The notes beneath the pieces are model-generated. The model saw nothing but the letters and a program-made list of their open reading frames with translations, was not told the origin of the DNA and searched no databases. Of a stretch of 64,000 nucleotides of DNA, positions 41,687 through 50,044 are shown in pieces. The stretch's first letter is position 1. Each line of letters opens with the position of its first letter. The translations under genes were made by a program, and so were the position numbers. Source of the stretch: an uncultured Eubacteriales bacterium (GTDB lineage Bacteria > Bacillota > Clostridia > Christensenellales > Aristaeellaceae); the NCBI GenBank assembly GCA_900542445.1, contig UQNN01000012.1:1-64000 (forward strand). The letters run 5' to 3'.

Positions 41687-42055
41687 ATGATTCAGCCGCA
41701 AACGCGTCTTAAAGTCGCCGACAACACCGGCGCTAAGGAAATTATGTGCTTCCGCGTCATGGGCGGTTCTTTCCGCCAGACCGGCTCGGTCGGCGATATC
41801 ATCATGGCTTCGGTCAAGAGCGCAACGCCCGGCGGCGTTGTGAAGAAGGGCGACGTCGTGAAGGCCGTTATCGTCCGCACGCACAAGAGCTACCGTCGTC
41901 CGGACGGTTCCTACATCCGTTTTGATGACAACGCTGCCGTTATCATCAACAACGACAAGCAGCCCAAGGGCACCCGTATCTTTGGGCCGGTCGCCCGTGA
42001 GCTGCGCGAGCACGACTTCATGAAGATCGTGTCTCTGGCTCCCGAAGTTCTGTAA
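41687..42055 (+). CDS. rplN: ribosomal protein L14
   Basis: A 122-residue 50S protein at the subunit interface. MIQPQTRLKVADNTGAKE and IRFDDNAAVIIN are diagnostic. Twenty-nine bases after rpsQ; AAGGAGG site. Confidence 0.97.
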   Translation: MIQPQTRLKVADNTGAKEIMCFRVMGGSFRQTGSVGDIIMASVKSATPGGVVKKGDVVKAVIVRTHKSYRRPDGSYIRFDDNAAVIINNDKQPKGTRIFGPVARELREHDFMKIVSLAPEVL

Positions 42056-42071
42056 GGAGGGGCAAGAGAAT

Positions 42072-42386
42072 ATGCATATCCGTTCCAAGGATACGGTGGT
42101 TGTGATCACCGGTAAGGACAAGGGCAAGGAAGGCAAGGTTCTGGTTGCTTCCCCGAAGACCGGCAAGGTCGTCGTGGAAGGCGTTGCTATTGCCACCAAG
42201 CATCAGAAGCCGCGCCAGCAGGGCGTGCCGGGCGGCATCGTGAAGAAGGAAGCCGCCATCGACGCCAGCAACGTGATGCTCGTCTGCCCGAAGTGCAAGA
42301 AGGGCGTTCGCGTTGGTTACAGCGTGCTGGAGAACGGCACCAAGGTTCGTGTCTGCAAGAAGTGCGGCGCGAGCATCGAAGAGTAA
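42072..42386 (+). CDS. rplX: ribosomal protein L24 with a C-terminal zinc ribbon
   Basis: A 104-residue 50S assembly initiator. An N-terminal KOW motif (VVVITGKDKGKEGKVLVASP) is followed by GGIVKKEAAIDASNVML. The C-terminal third carries two cysteine pairs, CPKC at 72-75 and CKKC at 95-98, forming a zinc ribbon. Bacillus and E. coli L24 lack these cysteines; zinc-bearing L24 occurs in some other bacteria. Confidence 0.96.
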   Translation: MHIRSKDTVVVITGKDKGKEGKVLVASPKTGKVVVEGVAIATKHQKPRQQGVPGGIVKKEAAIDASNVMLVCPKCKKGVRVGYSVLENGTKVRVCKKCGASIEE

Positions 42387-42404
42387 TGCAGGAGGAAACA
42401 AGTA

Positions 42405-42947
42405 ATGGAAGCGCGTCTTTACGATAAGTACGTGACCGAAGTGGTTCCTGCCCTGCAGCAGAAGTTCGGTTACAAGAACGTCAACCAGATCCCGAAGATC
42501 GACAAGATCGTGATCAACATGGGTCTTGGCGATTGCAAGGACAACCCCAAGGCGCTGGAAGTGGCCGTGAAGGAGCTTGAGGCCATCGCTGGCCAGAAGG
42601 CGATCACCACCAAGGCCAAGAAGTCCATCGCTAACTTCAAGCTCCGTGAAGGCATGAACATCGGCGCGAAGGTCACCCTGCGCGGCGAGCGTATGTATGA
42701 GTTCATGGACAAGCTGATGAACATCGCCCTCCCGCGTGTTCGCGACTTCCACGGCGTGAGCGACAAGGCCTTCGACGGCCGCGGCAACTACGCGCTGGGC
42801 ATTCGTGAGCAGCTGCTCTTCCCCGAAATCGACTACGATAAGGTTGAGAAGGTTCGCGGCATGGAAATGATCTTCGTGACCACCGCTCAGAGCGACGAAG
42901 AGTGCAAAGAGCTGCTTCGCCTGATGGGCATGCCGTTCACGAAGTAA
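42405..42947 (+). CDS. rplE: ribosomal protein L5
   Basis: A 180-residue 50S protein binding 5S rRNA. IDKIVINMGLGDCKDN near residue 25 and NYALGIREQLLFPEIDYDKV near 127 are conserved. GGAGGAAAC precedes the ATG. Confidence 0.97.
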   Translation: MEARLYDKYVTEVVPALQQKFGYKNVNQIPKIDKIVINMGLGDCKDNPKALEVAVKELEAIAGQKAITTKAKKSIANFKLREGMNIGAKVTLRGERMYEFMDKLMNIALPRVRDFHGVSDKAFDGRGNYALGIREQLLFPEIDYDKVEKVRGMEMIFVTTAQSDEECKELLRLMGMPFTK

Positions 42948-42963
42948 GGAGGAGGACAATCAC

Positions 42964-43149
42964 ATGGCTAAGACCAGTATGATCAACAAGCAGCAGAAGG
43001 AGCCGAAGTTCTCTACTCGTGCTTACACCCGCTGCCGCCTGTGCGGCCGTCCGCACTCCGTGCTCCGCAAGTACGGCGTGTGCCGCATTTGTTTCCGCGA
43101 ACTGGCGTACAAGGGAGAGATTCCCGGCGTCCGCAAGGCCAGCTGGTAA
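42964..43149 (+). CDS. rpsZ: ribosomal protein S14, zinc-binding short form
   Basis: A 61-residue 30S protein. Two cysteine pairs, CRLC and CRIC, bind zinc, so this is the C+ (type Z) paralogue. YTRCRLCGRPHSVLRKYGV is typical. AAGGAGGAGGA precedes it. Confidence 0.97.
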   Translation: MAKTSMINKQQKEPKFSTRAYTRCRLCGRPHSVLRKYGVCRICFRELAYKGEIPGVRKASW

Positions 43150-43161
43150 GGAGGAACTGAA

Positions 43162-43560
43162 ATGCTCGTTAACGATCCCATTGCAGATATGCTCACCCGC
43201 ATCCGCAATGCCCAAATCGCCAAGCACGACACTGTGGTGATCCCGGCTTCCAACATGAAGAAGTCCATTGCCAAGATCCTGCTCGACGAAGGCTACATCA
43301 AGAGCGTCGATATGATCGACGACGGCCTTGCCGGCCAGATCAAGATCGGCCTGAAGTATACCGACAAGAAGCAGAGCGTCATCGTTGGCCTCAAGCGCAT
43401 CAGCAAGCCGGGCCTGCGCGTTTACGCGCAGTGCGAGGAGCTGCCGAAGGTGCTGGGCGGCCTGGGCATTGCGATCGTGTCCACGTCTAAGGGCGTGATG
43501 ACCGACAAGCAGGCTCGCGCGGCCAAGGTTGGCGGCGAAGTGCTCGCTTACATCTGGTAA
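43162..43560 (+). CDS. rpsH: ribosomal protein S8
   Basis: A 132-residue 30S central-domain protein. MLVNDPIADMLTRIRNAQ opens it and the end GGEVLAYIW is diagnostic. In E. coli S8 is the spc-operon repressor; no matching site is obvious before rplE here. Confidence 0.97.
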   Translation: MLVNDPIADMLTRIRNAQIAKHDTVVIPASNMKKSIAKILLDEGYIKSVDMIDDGLAGQIKIGLKYTDKKQSVIVGLKRISKPGLRVYAQCEELPKVLGGLGIAIVSTSKGVMTDKQARAAKVGGEVLAYIW

Positions 43561-43589
43561 TCGACGACGCTGAAACGGAGGTAAAAACA

Positions 43590-44132
43590 ATGTCTCGTAT
43601 CGGAAGACATCCGATTGCAATTCCGGCCGGCGTCACGGTCACCGTTTCCGACGACAACCATGTCGTCGTGAAGGGCCCGAAGGGCCAGCTGGAGCAGACG
43701 GTCAACAAGAACATCACCGTCAAGGTTGAGGGCAACGAGGTGCATGTCACCCGCCCGAACGACGAGAAGCAGAATCGCGCTTTCCACGGCCTGTATCGCG
43801 CCCTGATCGCCAACATGGTGGTCGGCGTGACCGAGGGCTACAAGAAGACGCTGGCTCTGGTGGGCACCGGCTATCGCGCCGAGGCGAAGGGCGACACCCT
43901 GAACATCACCATCGGTTACAGCCATCCCGTCATTATGAAGGCGCCGCAGAACATTTCCTTTGCTACGCCGAACCAGACGACCATCGAGGTCTCCGGCATC
44001 GACAAGCAGCAGGTGGGCAACGTTGCGGCCGACATCCGTGCGGTTCGCAGCCCGGAGCCGTACCACGGCAAGGGCATCCGTTATGCGGATGAGGTTGTCC
44101 GTCAAAAGGAAGGCAAGACCGGTAAGAAGTAA
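43590..44132 (+). CDS. rplF: ribosomal protein L6
   Basis: A 180-residue 50S protein with two copies of one fold. MSRIGRHPIAIPAGVTVTV and the C-terminal PEPYHGKGIRYADEVVRQKE with GKTGKK are diagnostic. Gap to rpsH 29 bases. Confidence 0.97.
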   Translation: MSRIGRHPIAIPAGVTVTVSDDNHVVVKGPKGQLEQTVNKNITVKVEGNEVHVTRPNDEKQNRAFHGLYRALIANMVVGVTEGYKKTLALVGTGYRAEAKGDTLNITIGYSHPVIMKAPQNISFATPNQTTIEVSGIDKQQVGNVAADIRAVRSPEPYHGKGIRYADEVVRQKEGKTGKK

Positions 44133-44146
44133 GGGAGTGAGCGCTA

Positions 44147-44515
44147 ATGTTTACCAAACGTGATCGTAATGAGATCCGTAAGATCCGTCATGAGCGTGTG
44201 CGTAAGAAGATCAGCGGCACGCCCGAAATGCCGCGTCTGAGCGTGTATCGCAGCCTGAACAACATCTACGTTCAGGTGATCGACGATGTGGCCGGCAAGA
44301 CCCTGGTTTCCTGCTCCACGCTTGATCCGCAGATCAAGGGCCAGCTCTCCGAGCTGGACAAGAAGGGCGCGGGCAAGCTCGTCGGCAAGACCGTTGCCGA
44401 GCGTGCGCTGCAGGCTGGCATCAAGAAGGTCGTCTTCGACCGCGGCGGCTACGTTTACACCGGCCGCGTGGCGGAGGTCGCCGCAGGCGCCCGTGAAGCG
44501 GGCCTCGACTTCTGA
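44147..44515 (+). CDS. rplR: ribosomal protein L18
   Basis: A 122-residue 5S rRNA-binding 50S protein. RHERVRKKISGTPEMPRLSV and the end YTGRVAEVAAGAREAGLDF are typical. Confidence 0.97.
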   Translation: MFTKRDRNEIRKIRHERVRKKISGTPEMPRLSVYRSLNNIYVQVIDDVAGKTLVSCSTLDPQIKGQLSELDKKGAGKLVGKTVAERALQAGIKKVVFDRGGYVYTGRVAEVAAGAREAGLDF

Positions 44516-44535
44516 TTCAAGGGAGGATTCAAAAA

Positions 44536-45093
44536 ATGCCTCAGGATATGGAAAAGAAACCGCAGGAGCGCGGCGAGCGCCGCGAGCGCGGTCCGCGTCG
44601 TGACCGCCGCCCGGAGAGCGAGTTCCAGGAGAAGATGGTTGCCATCAATCGCGTGACCAAGGTTGTTAAGGGCGGTCGTAACTTCCGCTTTGCCGCTTTG
44701 GTTGTCATCGGCGACGGCAAGGGCCGCGTCGGCTGCGGTATTGGCAAGGCCACCGAAATTCCGGAAGCCGCCCGCAAGGCGACCGAGGATGCCAAGAAGC
44801 ACCTCGTTCACGTCAGCATGAAGGGCACCAGCATTCCGCACGAGACTGTCGGCCGTTTCGGCACGGGCGAGATCGTGCTGCTGCCGGCTCCGGAAGGTAC
44901 CGGCGTTATCGCCGGCGGCCCGGCGCGTGCTGTGCTTGAGCTGTGCGGCGTGAAGGACATCCGCACCAAGAGCTACGGCTCCAACAACCCGATCAACATG
45001 GTGAAGGCGACCATCGAGGGTCTGGCTTCTCTGCGCAGCGCCGAAGAAGTGGCGAAGATGCGCGGCAAGACCGTCGAAGAGCTGCTCGGCTGA
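44536..45093 (+). CDS. rpsE: ribosomal protein S5
   Basis: A 185-residue 30S fidelity protein. An Arg/Glu-rich N-terminal extension of about 30 residues precedes FQEKMVAINRVTKVVKGGRN. KGTSIPHETVGRFGTGEI and GPARAVLELCGVKDI follow. Confidence 0.97.
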   Translation: MPQDMEKKPQERGERRERGPRRDRRPESEFQEKMVAINRVTKVVKGGRNFRFAALVVIGDGKGRVGCGIGKATEIPEAARKATEDAKKHLVHVSMKGTSIPHETVGRFGTGEIVLLPAPEGTGVIAGGPARAVLELCGVKDIRTKSYGSNNPINMVKATIEGLASLRSAEEVAKMRGKTVEELLG

Positions 45094-45110
45094 TAAGGAG
45101 GAAGAGACGT

Positions 45111-45293
45111 ATGAAATTGCAGGTAACGCTTGTGAAGTCTCCTGTCTCCAGCAAGCCCAACCACATCAAAATTGTGAAGGCTCTGGGCCTGCACAAGATC
45201 CGCTCCACCAAGGTGTTTGAGGATACCCCGTCTATCCGCGGCATGATCTTCAAGGTCAATCACCTGGTGTCTGTGGTCGAAATCAGCGACTAA
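45111..45293 (+). CDS. rpmD: ribosomal protein L30
   Basis: A 60-residue 50S protein. LQVTLVKSPVSSKPNHIKIV and ALGLHKIRSTKVFEDTPSI are diagnostic. The ATG at 45111 follows AAGGAGGAAGA; a longer in-frame opening overlaps rpsE and is ignored. Confidence 0.96.
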   Translation: MKLQVTLVKSPVSSKPNHIKIVKALGLHKIRSTKVFEDTPSIRGMIFKVNHLVSVVEISD

Positions 45294-45305
45294 GGAGGAT
45301 TCACC

Positions 45306-45746
45306 ATGAAGCTGAATGAGCTGAAGCCCGCACTGGGCTCCACCACCGCGCCGCGCCGTCTGGGCCGCGGCGTCGGCTCCGGCCTGGGCAAGACGTCCGG
45401 CAAGGGCCACAAGGGTGCCAAGGCCCGTAGCGGCGGCGGCAAGCGTCCGGGCTTTGAAGGCGGCCAGATGCCTCTGGTTCGCCAGCTGCCGAAGCGCGGC
45501 TTTAAGAACATTTTTGCCAAGGAATATGCCACTGTCAACGTGAGCGAGCTTGAGGTGTTCGAGAACGGCACCGAAGTCACCGCCGCGCTGCTGGTGGAGA
45601 AGAAGATCATCCGCAAGGAACTGGACGGTCTGAAGGTTCTGGGCAACGGTGAGCTGACCAAGAAGCTGACGGTGAAGGCCGTGAAGTTTACTGGTTCTGC
45701 GAAGGAGAAAATCGAGGCCGTCGGTGGAACTGCTGAGGTGATCTGA
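45306..45746 (+). CDS. rplO: ribosomal protein L15
   Basis: A 146-residue 50S protein. RRLGRGVGSGLGKTSGKGHK near residue 18 and FEGGQMPLVRQLPKRGFKN are diagnostic. One base separates it from secY, so translation is coupled. Confidence 0.97.
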   Translation: MKLNELKPALGSTTAPRRLGRGVGSGLGKTSGKGHKGAKARSGGGKRPGFEGGQMPLVRQLPKRGFKNIFAKEYATVNVSELEVFENGTEVTAALLVEKKIIRKELDGLKVLGNGELTKKLTVKAVKFTGSAKEKIEAVGGTAEVI

Positions 45747-45747
45747 T

Positions 45748-46992
45748 ATGCTGGAAAAGATGAAGAATGCCTGGCGCATTCCGGAGCTCCGCAAGAAGAT
45801 CATCTACACCTTCGGCATGCTGCTGATCTACCGCCTGCTGTGCGTGATCCCGGTTCCGGGCATCAACGTCTCGGCGGTGGCCAGCGCGGTGAAGGATTAC
45901 TCGATCCTTGACTTCATGAACATGATGACCGGCGGTTCTTTCCAGAACATGAGCATCATGGCCATGGGTATCACTCCGTACATCAACTCCAGCATCATCC
46001 TTCAGCTTCTGACGGTTGCCATTCCGGCACTGGAGAAGCTGGCGAATGAAGGCCCGGAGGGCCGCAAGAAGATCAACGAGTACACCCGCTACCTGACCGT
46101 CGTCCTGGCGTTCATTCAGGCGGTTGGCCTCGTCTTTGCCATGCGTGCCAATTCCTATGGCGGAGTTTGGTACCTTGTCATCGGTCTGTCGATGGCAGCG
46201 GGCAGCGCCCTGGCGATGTGGATCGGCGAGCGTATCACCGAGAACGGCATCGGCAACGGCATCTCCCTGCTGATCATGGCCGGTATCGTTTCCAACATGT
46301 TCAACTGGGGCCGTCAGGCTGCGGTTGGCATGGTGGCCGGTACGGTGCATCCGATCGCGGTGATCGTGATCGTGCTTGCGCTGCTGGCGATGATCGTGGC
46401 CATCACCTTTGTGGACATGGGCGAACGCCGCATCCCGATCCAGTACGCCAAGCGCGTGGTGGGCCGCAAGATGTACGGTGGCCAGTCCACCTACATCCCG
46501 ATGAAAATTAACTCGACCGGCGTGATGCCGCTGATCTTCGGCTTTGCCATTTTGCAGTTCCCGGCGACGATCTTTGCGTTCTTCCCGACGAGCGGCATTA
46601 ACGTGTGGTGGCAGGGCTTCCAGAGCGGCATCTGGTATCAGATTGTGCTGGCGGTTCTGATTATCGCCTTCACGTACTTCTACACCAGCATCACCTTCAA
46701 TCCGGTTGACATCAGCAAGAACATGCAGCAGAACGGCGGCATCATCCCCGGCATTCGCCAGGGCCGCGCGACGAGCGATTATCTCTCCCGCGTGTCCGGC
46801 CGTTTGACGCTGTTCAGCGCCCTGTTCCTCGCCGTGTTGGCGACCATCCCGACCCTGCTGACCCGCATCTTCGGCATCAGCGCTCCGTTCGGAGCGAGCA
46901 GCGTGCTGATCGCGGTTTCCGTGGGTATTGAGACGATCCGCCAGGTGGAGGCGCAGATGGTCATGCGTCATCACAAGGGCTTCCTCGGTTGA
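45748..46992 (+). CDS. secY: preprotein translocase subunit SecY
   Basis: A 414-residue channel protein of the Sec translocon with ten membrane helices. Key blocks: the plug-region start, AMGITPYINSSIILQLL near residue 72, GERITENGIGNGISLLIMAG near 155, and the cytoplasmic loop TYIPMKINSTGVMPLIFG near 248. The last cytoplasmic loop and tail (RQVEAQMVMRHHKGFL) are normal. Located as usual between rplO and adk. Confidence 0.97.
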   Translation: MLEKMKNAWRIPELRKKIIYTFGMLLIYRLLCVIPVPGINVSAVASAVKDYSILDFMNMMTGGSFQNMSIMAMGITPYINSSIILQLLTVAIPALEKLANEGPEGRKKINEYTRYLTVVLAFIQAVGLVFAMRANSYGGVWYLVIGLSMAAGSALAMWIGERITENGIGNGISLLIMAGIVSNMFNWGRQAAVGMVAGTVHPIAVIVIVLALLAMIVAITFVDMGERRIPIQYAKRVVGRKMYGGQSTYIPMKINSTGVMPLIFGFAILQFPATIFAFFPTSGINVWWQGFQSGIWYQIVLAVLIIAFTYFYTSITFNPVDISKNMQQNGGIIPGIRQGRATSDYLSRVSGRLTLFSALFLAVLATIPTLLTRIFGISAPFGASSVLIAVSVGIETIRQVEAQMVMRHHKGFLG

Positions 46993-47020
46993 TGACGCGG
47001 TCAGCGTGAGGTACTTGAGC

Positions 47021-47650
47021 ATGAACGTGATTTTTCTCGGCCCGCCTGGCGCGGGCAAGGGAACTCAGGCCGTTCGCGTCTGCGAACGGCTGGGGATCCC
47101 GCAGATTTCCACGGGCGATATTCTTCGCCGCGCCATCAAGGAACAAACGCCGACCGGTCTGGCTGCCAAAGCCTACATTGATGCCGGCGCGCTTGTGCCG
47201 GATTCCGTTGTGATAGACATCGTGCGCGAACGGCTGGCGCAGGAGGACTGCCAAAAGGGCTATGTGCTCGACGGCTTCCCCCGCACCGTGCCGCAGGCGC
47301 AGGCGCTTGCCGGTTTTGCCGACATTGACGCCGTGGTGGATATCGACGTCAGCGACGAAAAGCTGATTGCCCGTCTTTCCGGACGCAGGGTCTGCCCCGC
47401 GTGCGGCGGCACCTACCACATCTCCCGCCTGAATGGGCGGACGGACTGCGAGCGCTGCGGCGCGACGCTGATCCAGCGGGATGACGATAAGGCCGAGACG
47501 GTGCTCAGCCGACTGAACGTTTACCACAAGCAGACAGCTCCGCTGATCGAGTTCTACGAACAGCGTGGGCTGCTGCGCCGCGTGGACGGCGCTCAGCCGA
47601 TGGAGGATTGCTTTGAAGCGATCCTCAAGGCGCTGGGTGAAACGAAATGA
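47021..47650 (+). CDS. adk: adenylate kinase, zinc-binding type
   Basis: A 209-residue enzyme that converts AMP and ATP to two ADP. The P-loop GPPGAGKGTQ is near residue 8. The LID domain holds four cysteines (CPAC at 125-128 and CERC at 143-146) that bind zinc, a Gram-positive feature. GYVLDGFPRTVPQAQAL is the AMP-site block. The ATG at 47021 gives the normal start MNVIFLGPPG; the open frame upstream overlaps secY and is ignored. It overlaps map by ATGA. Confidence 0.97.
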   Translation: MNVIFLGPPGAGKGTQAVRVCERLGIPQISTGDILRRAIKEQTPTGLAAKAYIDAGALVPDSVVIDIVRERLAQEDCQKGYVLDGFPRTVPQAQALAGFADIDAVVDIDVSDEKLIARLSGRRVCPACGGTYHISRLNGRTDCERCGATLIQRDDDKAETVLSRLNVYHKQTAPLIEFYEQRGLLRRVDGAQPMEDCFEAILKALGETK

Positions 47651-48420
47651 TTACCATCAAGAACGCTTCTCAAATTGCCAAGATGCGCGAGGCGGGCGCC
47701 TTGCTGCATGAGGTTCTTGAGCAGCTGAAAGGGAAGATCGAGCCCGGTATCACCACGAAGGAGCTTGACCGTTATGCGGAAAAGCTCATTCGCGGTTACG
47801 GCGCCGTCCCTTCCTTCCTGAACTATGAGGGGTATCCTGCCTCGATCTGCGCGTCGGTGGATTCTCAGGTGGTGCATGGCATTCCGAATGAATCCACGGT
47901 GTTGCGCGAGGGCCAGATTATCTCGATTGATTCGGGCCTGATCCTGGATGGGTGGCAGTCCGACAGCGCCTTTACGGTGGGCGTCGGTACTGTCAGCCCA
48001 GAGGCTCAGCGCCTGATTGACGTGACGGAGCAGAGCTTTTTCGCCGCCCTTCAAGTGGCGCGCGAAGGATATCGCGTCAGCGATATCGGCCATGCCGTTC
48101 AGCAATATGTTGAGGAGCGCGGCTTTGCCGCGGTGCGAGACCTTTGCGGGCATGGAATCGGGCGCGAGATGCACGAGGATCCCAGCATTCCGAACTTCGG
48201 TGCGCCGGGACATGGTGTGCGGCTGCGCCGGGGCATGACCATCTGCATTGAGCCGATGATCACCGCGGGCAGCTACAATGTGAAAACGCTCCGCGATGGC
48301 TGGACGGTAGTCACCACCGACGGCAGCCTCTGCTCGCATTACGAACACACCATCCTCATCACGGATGGCGAACCCGAATTGCTTTCGCTGCCCGGATATC
48401 ATAAGGAGGAGAAGCGATGA
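47647..48420 (+). CDS. map: methionine aminopeptidase, type I
   Basis: A 257-residue metalloenzyme that removes the initiator Met. Metal ligands are seen in SIDSGLILDGWQSDSAF (Asp), DLCGHGIGREMHEDP (His), ICIEPMI (Glu) and the late HYEHTILI. Overlaps adk and the following KOW gene by four bases each, giving a tightly coupled adk-map-KOW trio. Confidence 0.97.
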   Translation: MITIKNASQIAKMREAGALLHEVLEQLKGKIEPGITTKELDRYAEKLIRGYGAVPSFLNYEGYPASICASVDSQVVHGIPNESTVLREGQIISIDSGLILDGWQSDSAFTVGVGTVSPEAQRLIDVTEQSFFAALQVAREGYRVSDIGHAVQQYVEERGFAAVRDLCGHGIGREMHEDPSIPNFGAPGHGVRLRRGMTICIEPMITAGSYNVKTLRDGWTVVTTDGSLCSHYEHTILITDGEPELLSLPGYHKEEKR

Positions 48421-48719
48421 GCTCGTTCCCTATGGAAGTTGGCCGGGTGGTCTTTTCCAAAGCCGGACGCGACGCGGGGCATTACTTCGTGGTCGTGGCC
48501 GTCCTTGACAAGGATCATGTGGCCATCGCAAACGGTTGTCAGCGAAAGGTAGACAATCCCAAAAAGAAGAAGATCAAGCATCTGGTTGCCAAACCCGAAA
48601 TTCTTGAAGAAATTCGTGAAAAAATTTTTGCAAAAAAGAGGATTTTTGACTCTGAAGTGCGAAATAAACTAGATGCTATCGGCTATCAAGAGGCTTTGTT
48701 GCCGCGTAAGGAGGGTTAA
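48417..48719 (+). CDS. KOW-domain RNA-binding protein (L14e-like)
   Basis: A 100-residue basic protein found between map and infA in many Clostridia. The N-terminal KOW-type barrel (EVGRVVFSKAGRDAGHYFVVV, then DHVAIANGCQRKVDNPKKKK) resembles archaeal/eukaryotic L14e, and the C-terminal half is a charged helix pair. A ribosome- or RNA-linked role is inferred from fold and neighbourhood; no specific function is established. Confidence 0.8.
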   Translation: MSSFPMEVGRVVFSKAGRDAGHYFVVVAVLDKDHVAIANGCQRKVDNPKKKKIKHLVAKPEILEEIREKIFAKKRIFDSEVRNKLDAIGYQEALLPRKEG

Positions 48720-48722
48720 AAC

Positions 48723-48944
48723 TTGCCCAAGAGCGACAATATCGAGGTAGAAGGCGTCGTCGTCGAGGCGTTGCCGAACGCGAATTTCCGCGTCGAGCTG
48801 GCCGGCGGGCATAAAATCATGGCTCAGATCTCCGGCAAGATCCGTATGAACTTCATCCGCATCTATCCGGGCGATAAAGTCAAAGTCGAAATTTCTCCCT
48901 ATGATCTCACCAGGGGTCGCATCACCTGGCGCAGCAAGGGTTGA
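48723..48944 (+). CDS. infA: translation initiation factor IF-1
   Basis: A 73-residue OB-fold factor that binds the 30S A site. GVVVEALPNANFRVELAGGH and RIYPGDKVKVEISPYDLTRG are diagnostic. The start is TTG at 48723, eight bases after AAGGAGGG; no ATG or GTG is available at the right place. The TTG start is unusual for so abundant a factor and may limit its rate. Confidence 0.96.
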   Translation: MPKSDNIEVEGVVVEALPNANFRVELAGGHKIMAQISGKIRMNFIRIYPGDKVKVEISPYDLTRGRITWRSKG

Positions 48945-48973
48945 GAAAACAAATTCGAGGAGGAACGGACAAA

Positions 48974-49087
48974 ATGAAGGTTAGACCGTCTGTCAAGCCT
49001 ATCTGCGAGAAGTGCAAGGTCATCAAGCGCAAGGGCCGTATCATGGTCATCTGCGAGAACCCGAAGCACAAGCAGAAGCAGGGCTAA
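48974..49087 (+). CDS. rpmJ: ribosomal protein L36, zinc-binding form
   Basis: A 37-residue 50S protein starting MKVRPSVKPICEKC and ending NPKHKQKQG. Three cysteines (CEKC and a later CEN) and His form the C+ zinc site. GAGGAGGAAC precedes the ATG. A 134-base gap follows. Confidence 0.96.
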   Translation: MKVRPSVKPICEKCKVIKRKGRIMVICENPKHKQKQG

Positions 49088-49221
49088 TCACCTTATCGTT
49101 AGGATCAAAGACAGGAAGGATCGCTTGGGCGGCTGCACAGACTTTGTCTGTGAACCATGCGGCTTTTCATAAAAGAAATCCAGCAGAACACACTACCGTA
49201 ATTGGATATCGGAGGTAAATA
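49088..49221 (+). other. rpmJ-rpsM intercistronic gap with hairpin
   Basis: At 134 bases this is one of only two long breaks within the ribosomal cluster. It contains a perfect CACAGAC-TTT-GTCTGTG hairpin at 49136-49152, with no T-run after it, and ends in GGAGGT before rpsM. No promoter of good quality is visible. It may be a regulatory or processing site. Confidence 0.4.
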
Positions 49222-49599
49222 ATGGCACGTATTTCTGGCGTTGACCTGCCTCGTGAGAAGCGGGTCGAAATCGGACTGACGTACATCTTCGGCATCGGCG
49301 TGAAGACCTCTCAGGAGATTCTCGCTGCTACCGGCGTCAACCCTGACACCCGCGTGAAGGACCTGACTGAGCAGGACGTCAACAAGATCCGTGAGTACAT
49401 CGAGCACCACCTGAAGGTGGAAGGCGATCTGCGCCGCGATGTCTCCCTGGACATCAAGCGCATGATGGAGATCGGCTGCTATCGCGGCGTTCGTCACCGC
49501 AAGGGTCTGCCCGTTCGCGGCCAGAACACCAAGCAGAACGCTCGTACCCGCAAGGGCCCGAAGAAGACCATCGCCGGCAAGAAGAAGGCAACCAGATAA
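49222..49599 (+). CDS. rpsM: ribosomal protein S13
   Basis: A 125-residue 30S head protein. MARISGVDLPREKRVEIGLT and the tail RGLPVRGQ-like KGLPVRGQNTKQNARTRKG are diagnostic. Confidence 0.97.
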   Translation: MARISGVDLPREKRVEIGLTYIFGIGVKTSQEILAATGVNPDTRVKDLTEQDVNKIREYIEHHLKVEGDLRRDVSLDIKRMMEIGCYRGVRHRKGLPVRGQNTKQNARTRKGPKKTIAGKKKATR

Positions 49600-49616
49600 T
49601 AGAGGAGTGATTGACA

Positions 49617-50018
49617 ATGGCACCTAAGCAGAAGCTGAAGAAAGTCGTCCGCAAGCGCCGCGAGCGCAAGGTCGTGGAGCGCGGTGCGGCGCATATCCGC
49701 TCCTCCTTTAACAACACCATCGTGACCCTGACCGATACCCAGGGCAACGCGCTGAGCTGGGCTTCCGCCGGCGGACTCGGTTTCCGCGGCAGCAAGAAGT
49801 CCACGCCGTTCGCCGCGCAGACCGCTGCGGAGACCGCCGCGAAGGCCGCTATGGAGTACGGCCTGAAGACCGTTGAGGTCTACGTCAAGGGCCCGGGCTC
49901 CGGACGTGAGGCCGCCATCCGTTCCCTGCAGGCTGCCGGCCTGGAGGTCAACATGATCAAGGACGTGACGCCGATCCCCCACAACGGCTGCCGTCCGCCG
50001 AAGCGCCGTCGCGTGTAA
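49617..50018 (+). CDS. rpsK: ribosomal protein S11
   Basis: A 133-residue 30S platform protein. RSSFNNTIVTLTDTQGNALS and the end PPKRRRV are diagnostic. The ATG at 49617 is placed nine bases after AGGAG; a TTG two codons earlier is less suitable. Confidence 0.97.
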   Translation: MAPKQKLKKVVRKRRERKVVERGAAHIRSSFNNTIVTLTDTQGNALSWASAGGLGFRGSKKSTPFAAQTAAETAAKAAMEYGLKTVEVYVKGPGSGREAAIRSLQAAGLEVNMIKDVTPIPHNGCRPPKRRRV

Positions 50019-50044
50019 GGTATTGGTAAGGAGGACGAAAGTAC

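Noticed and set aside
45688..47058. Minus-strand open frame of 456 codons opposite secY
   Set aside because: The secY gene on the plus strand is certain; the antisense frame is His/Asp/Arg low complexity.
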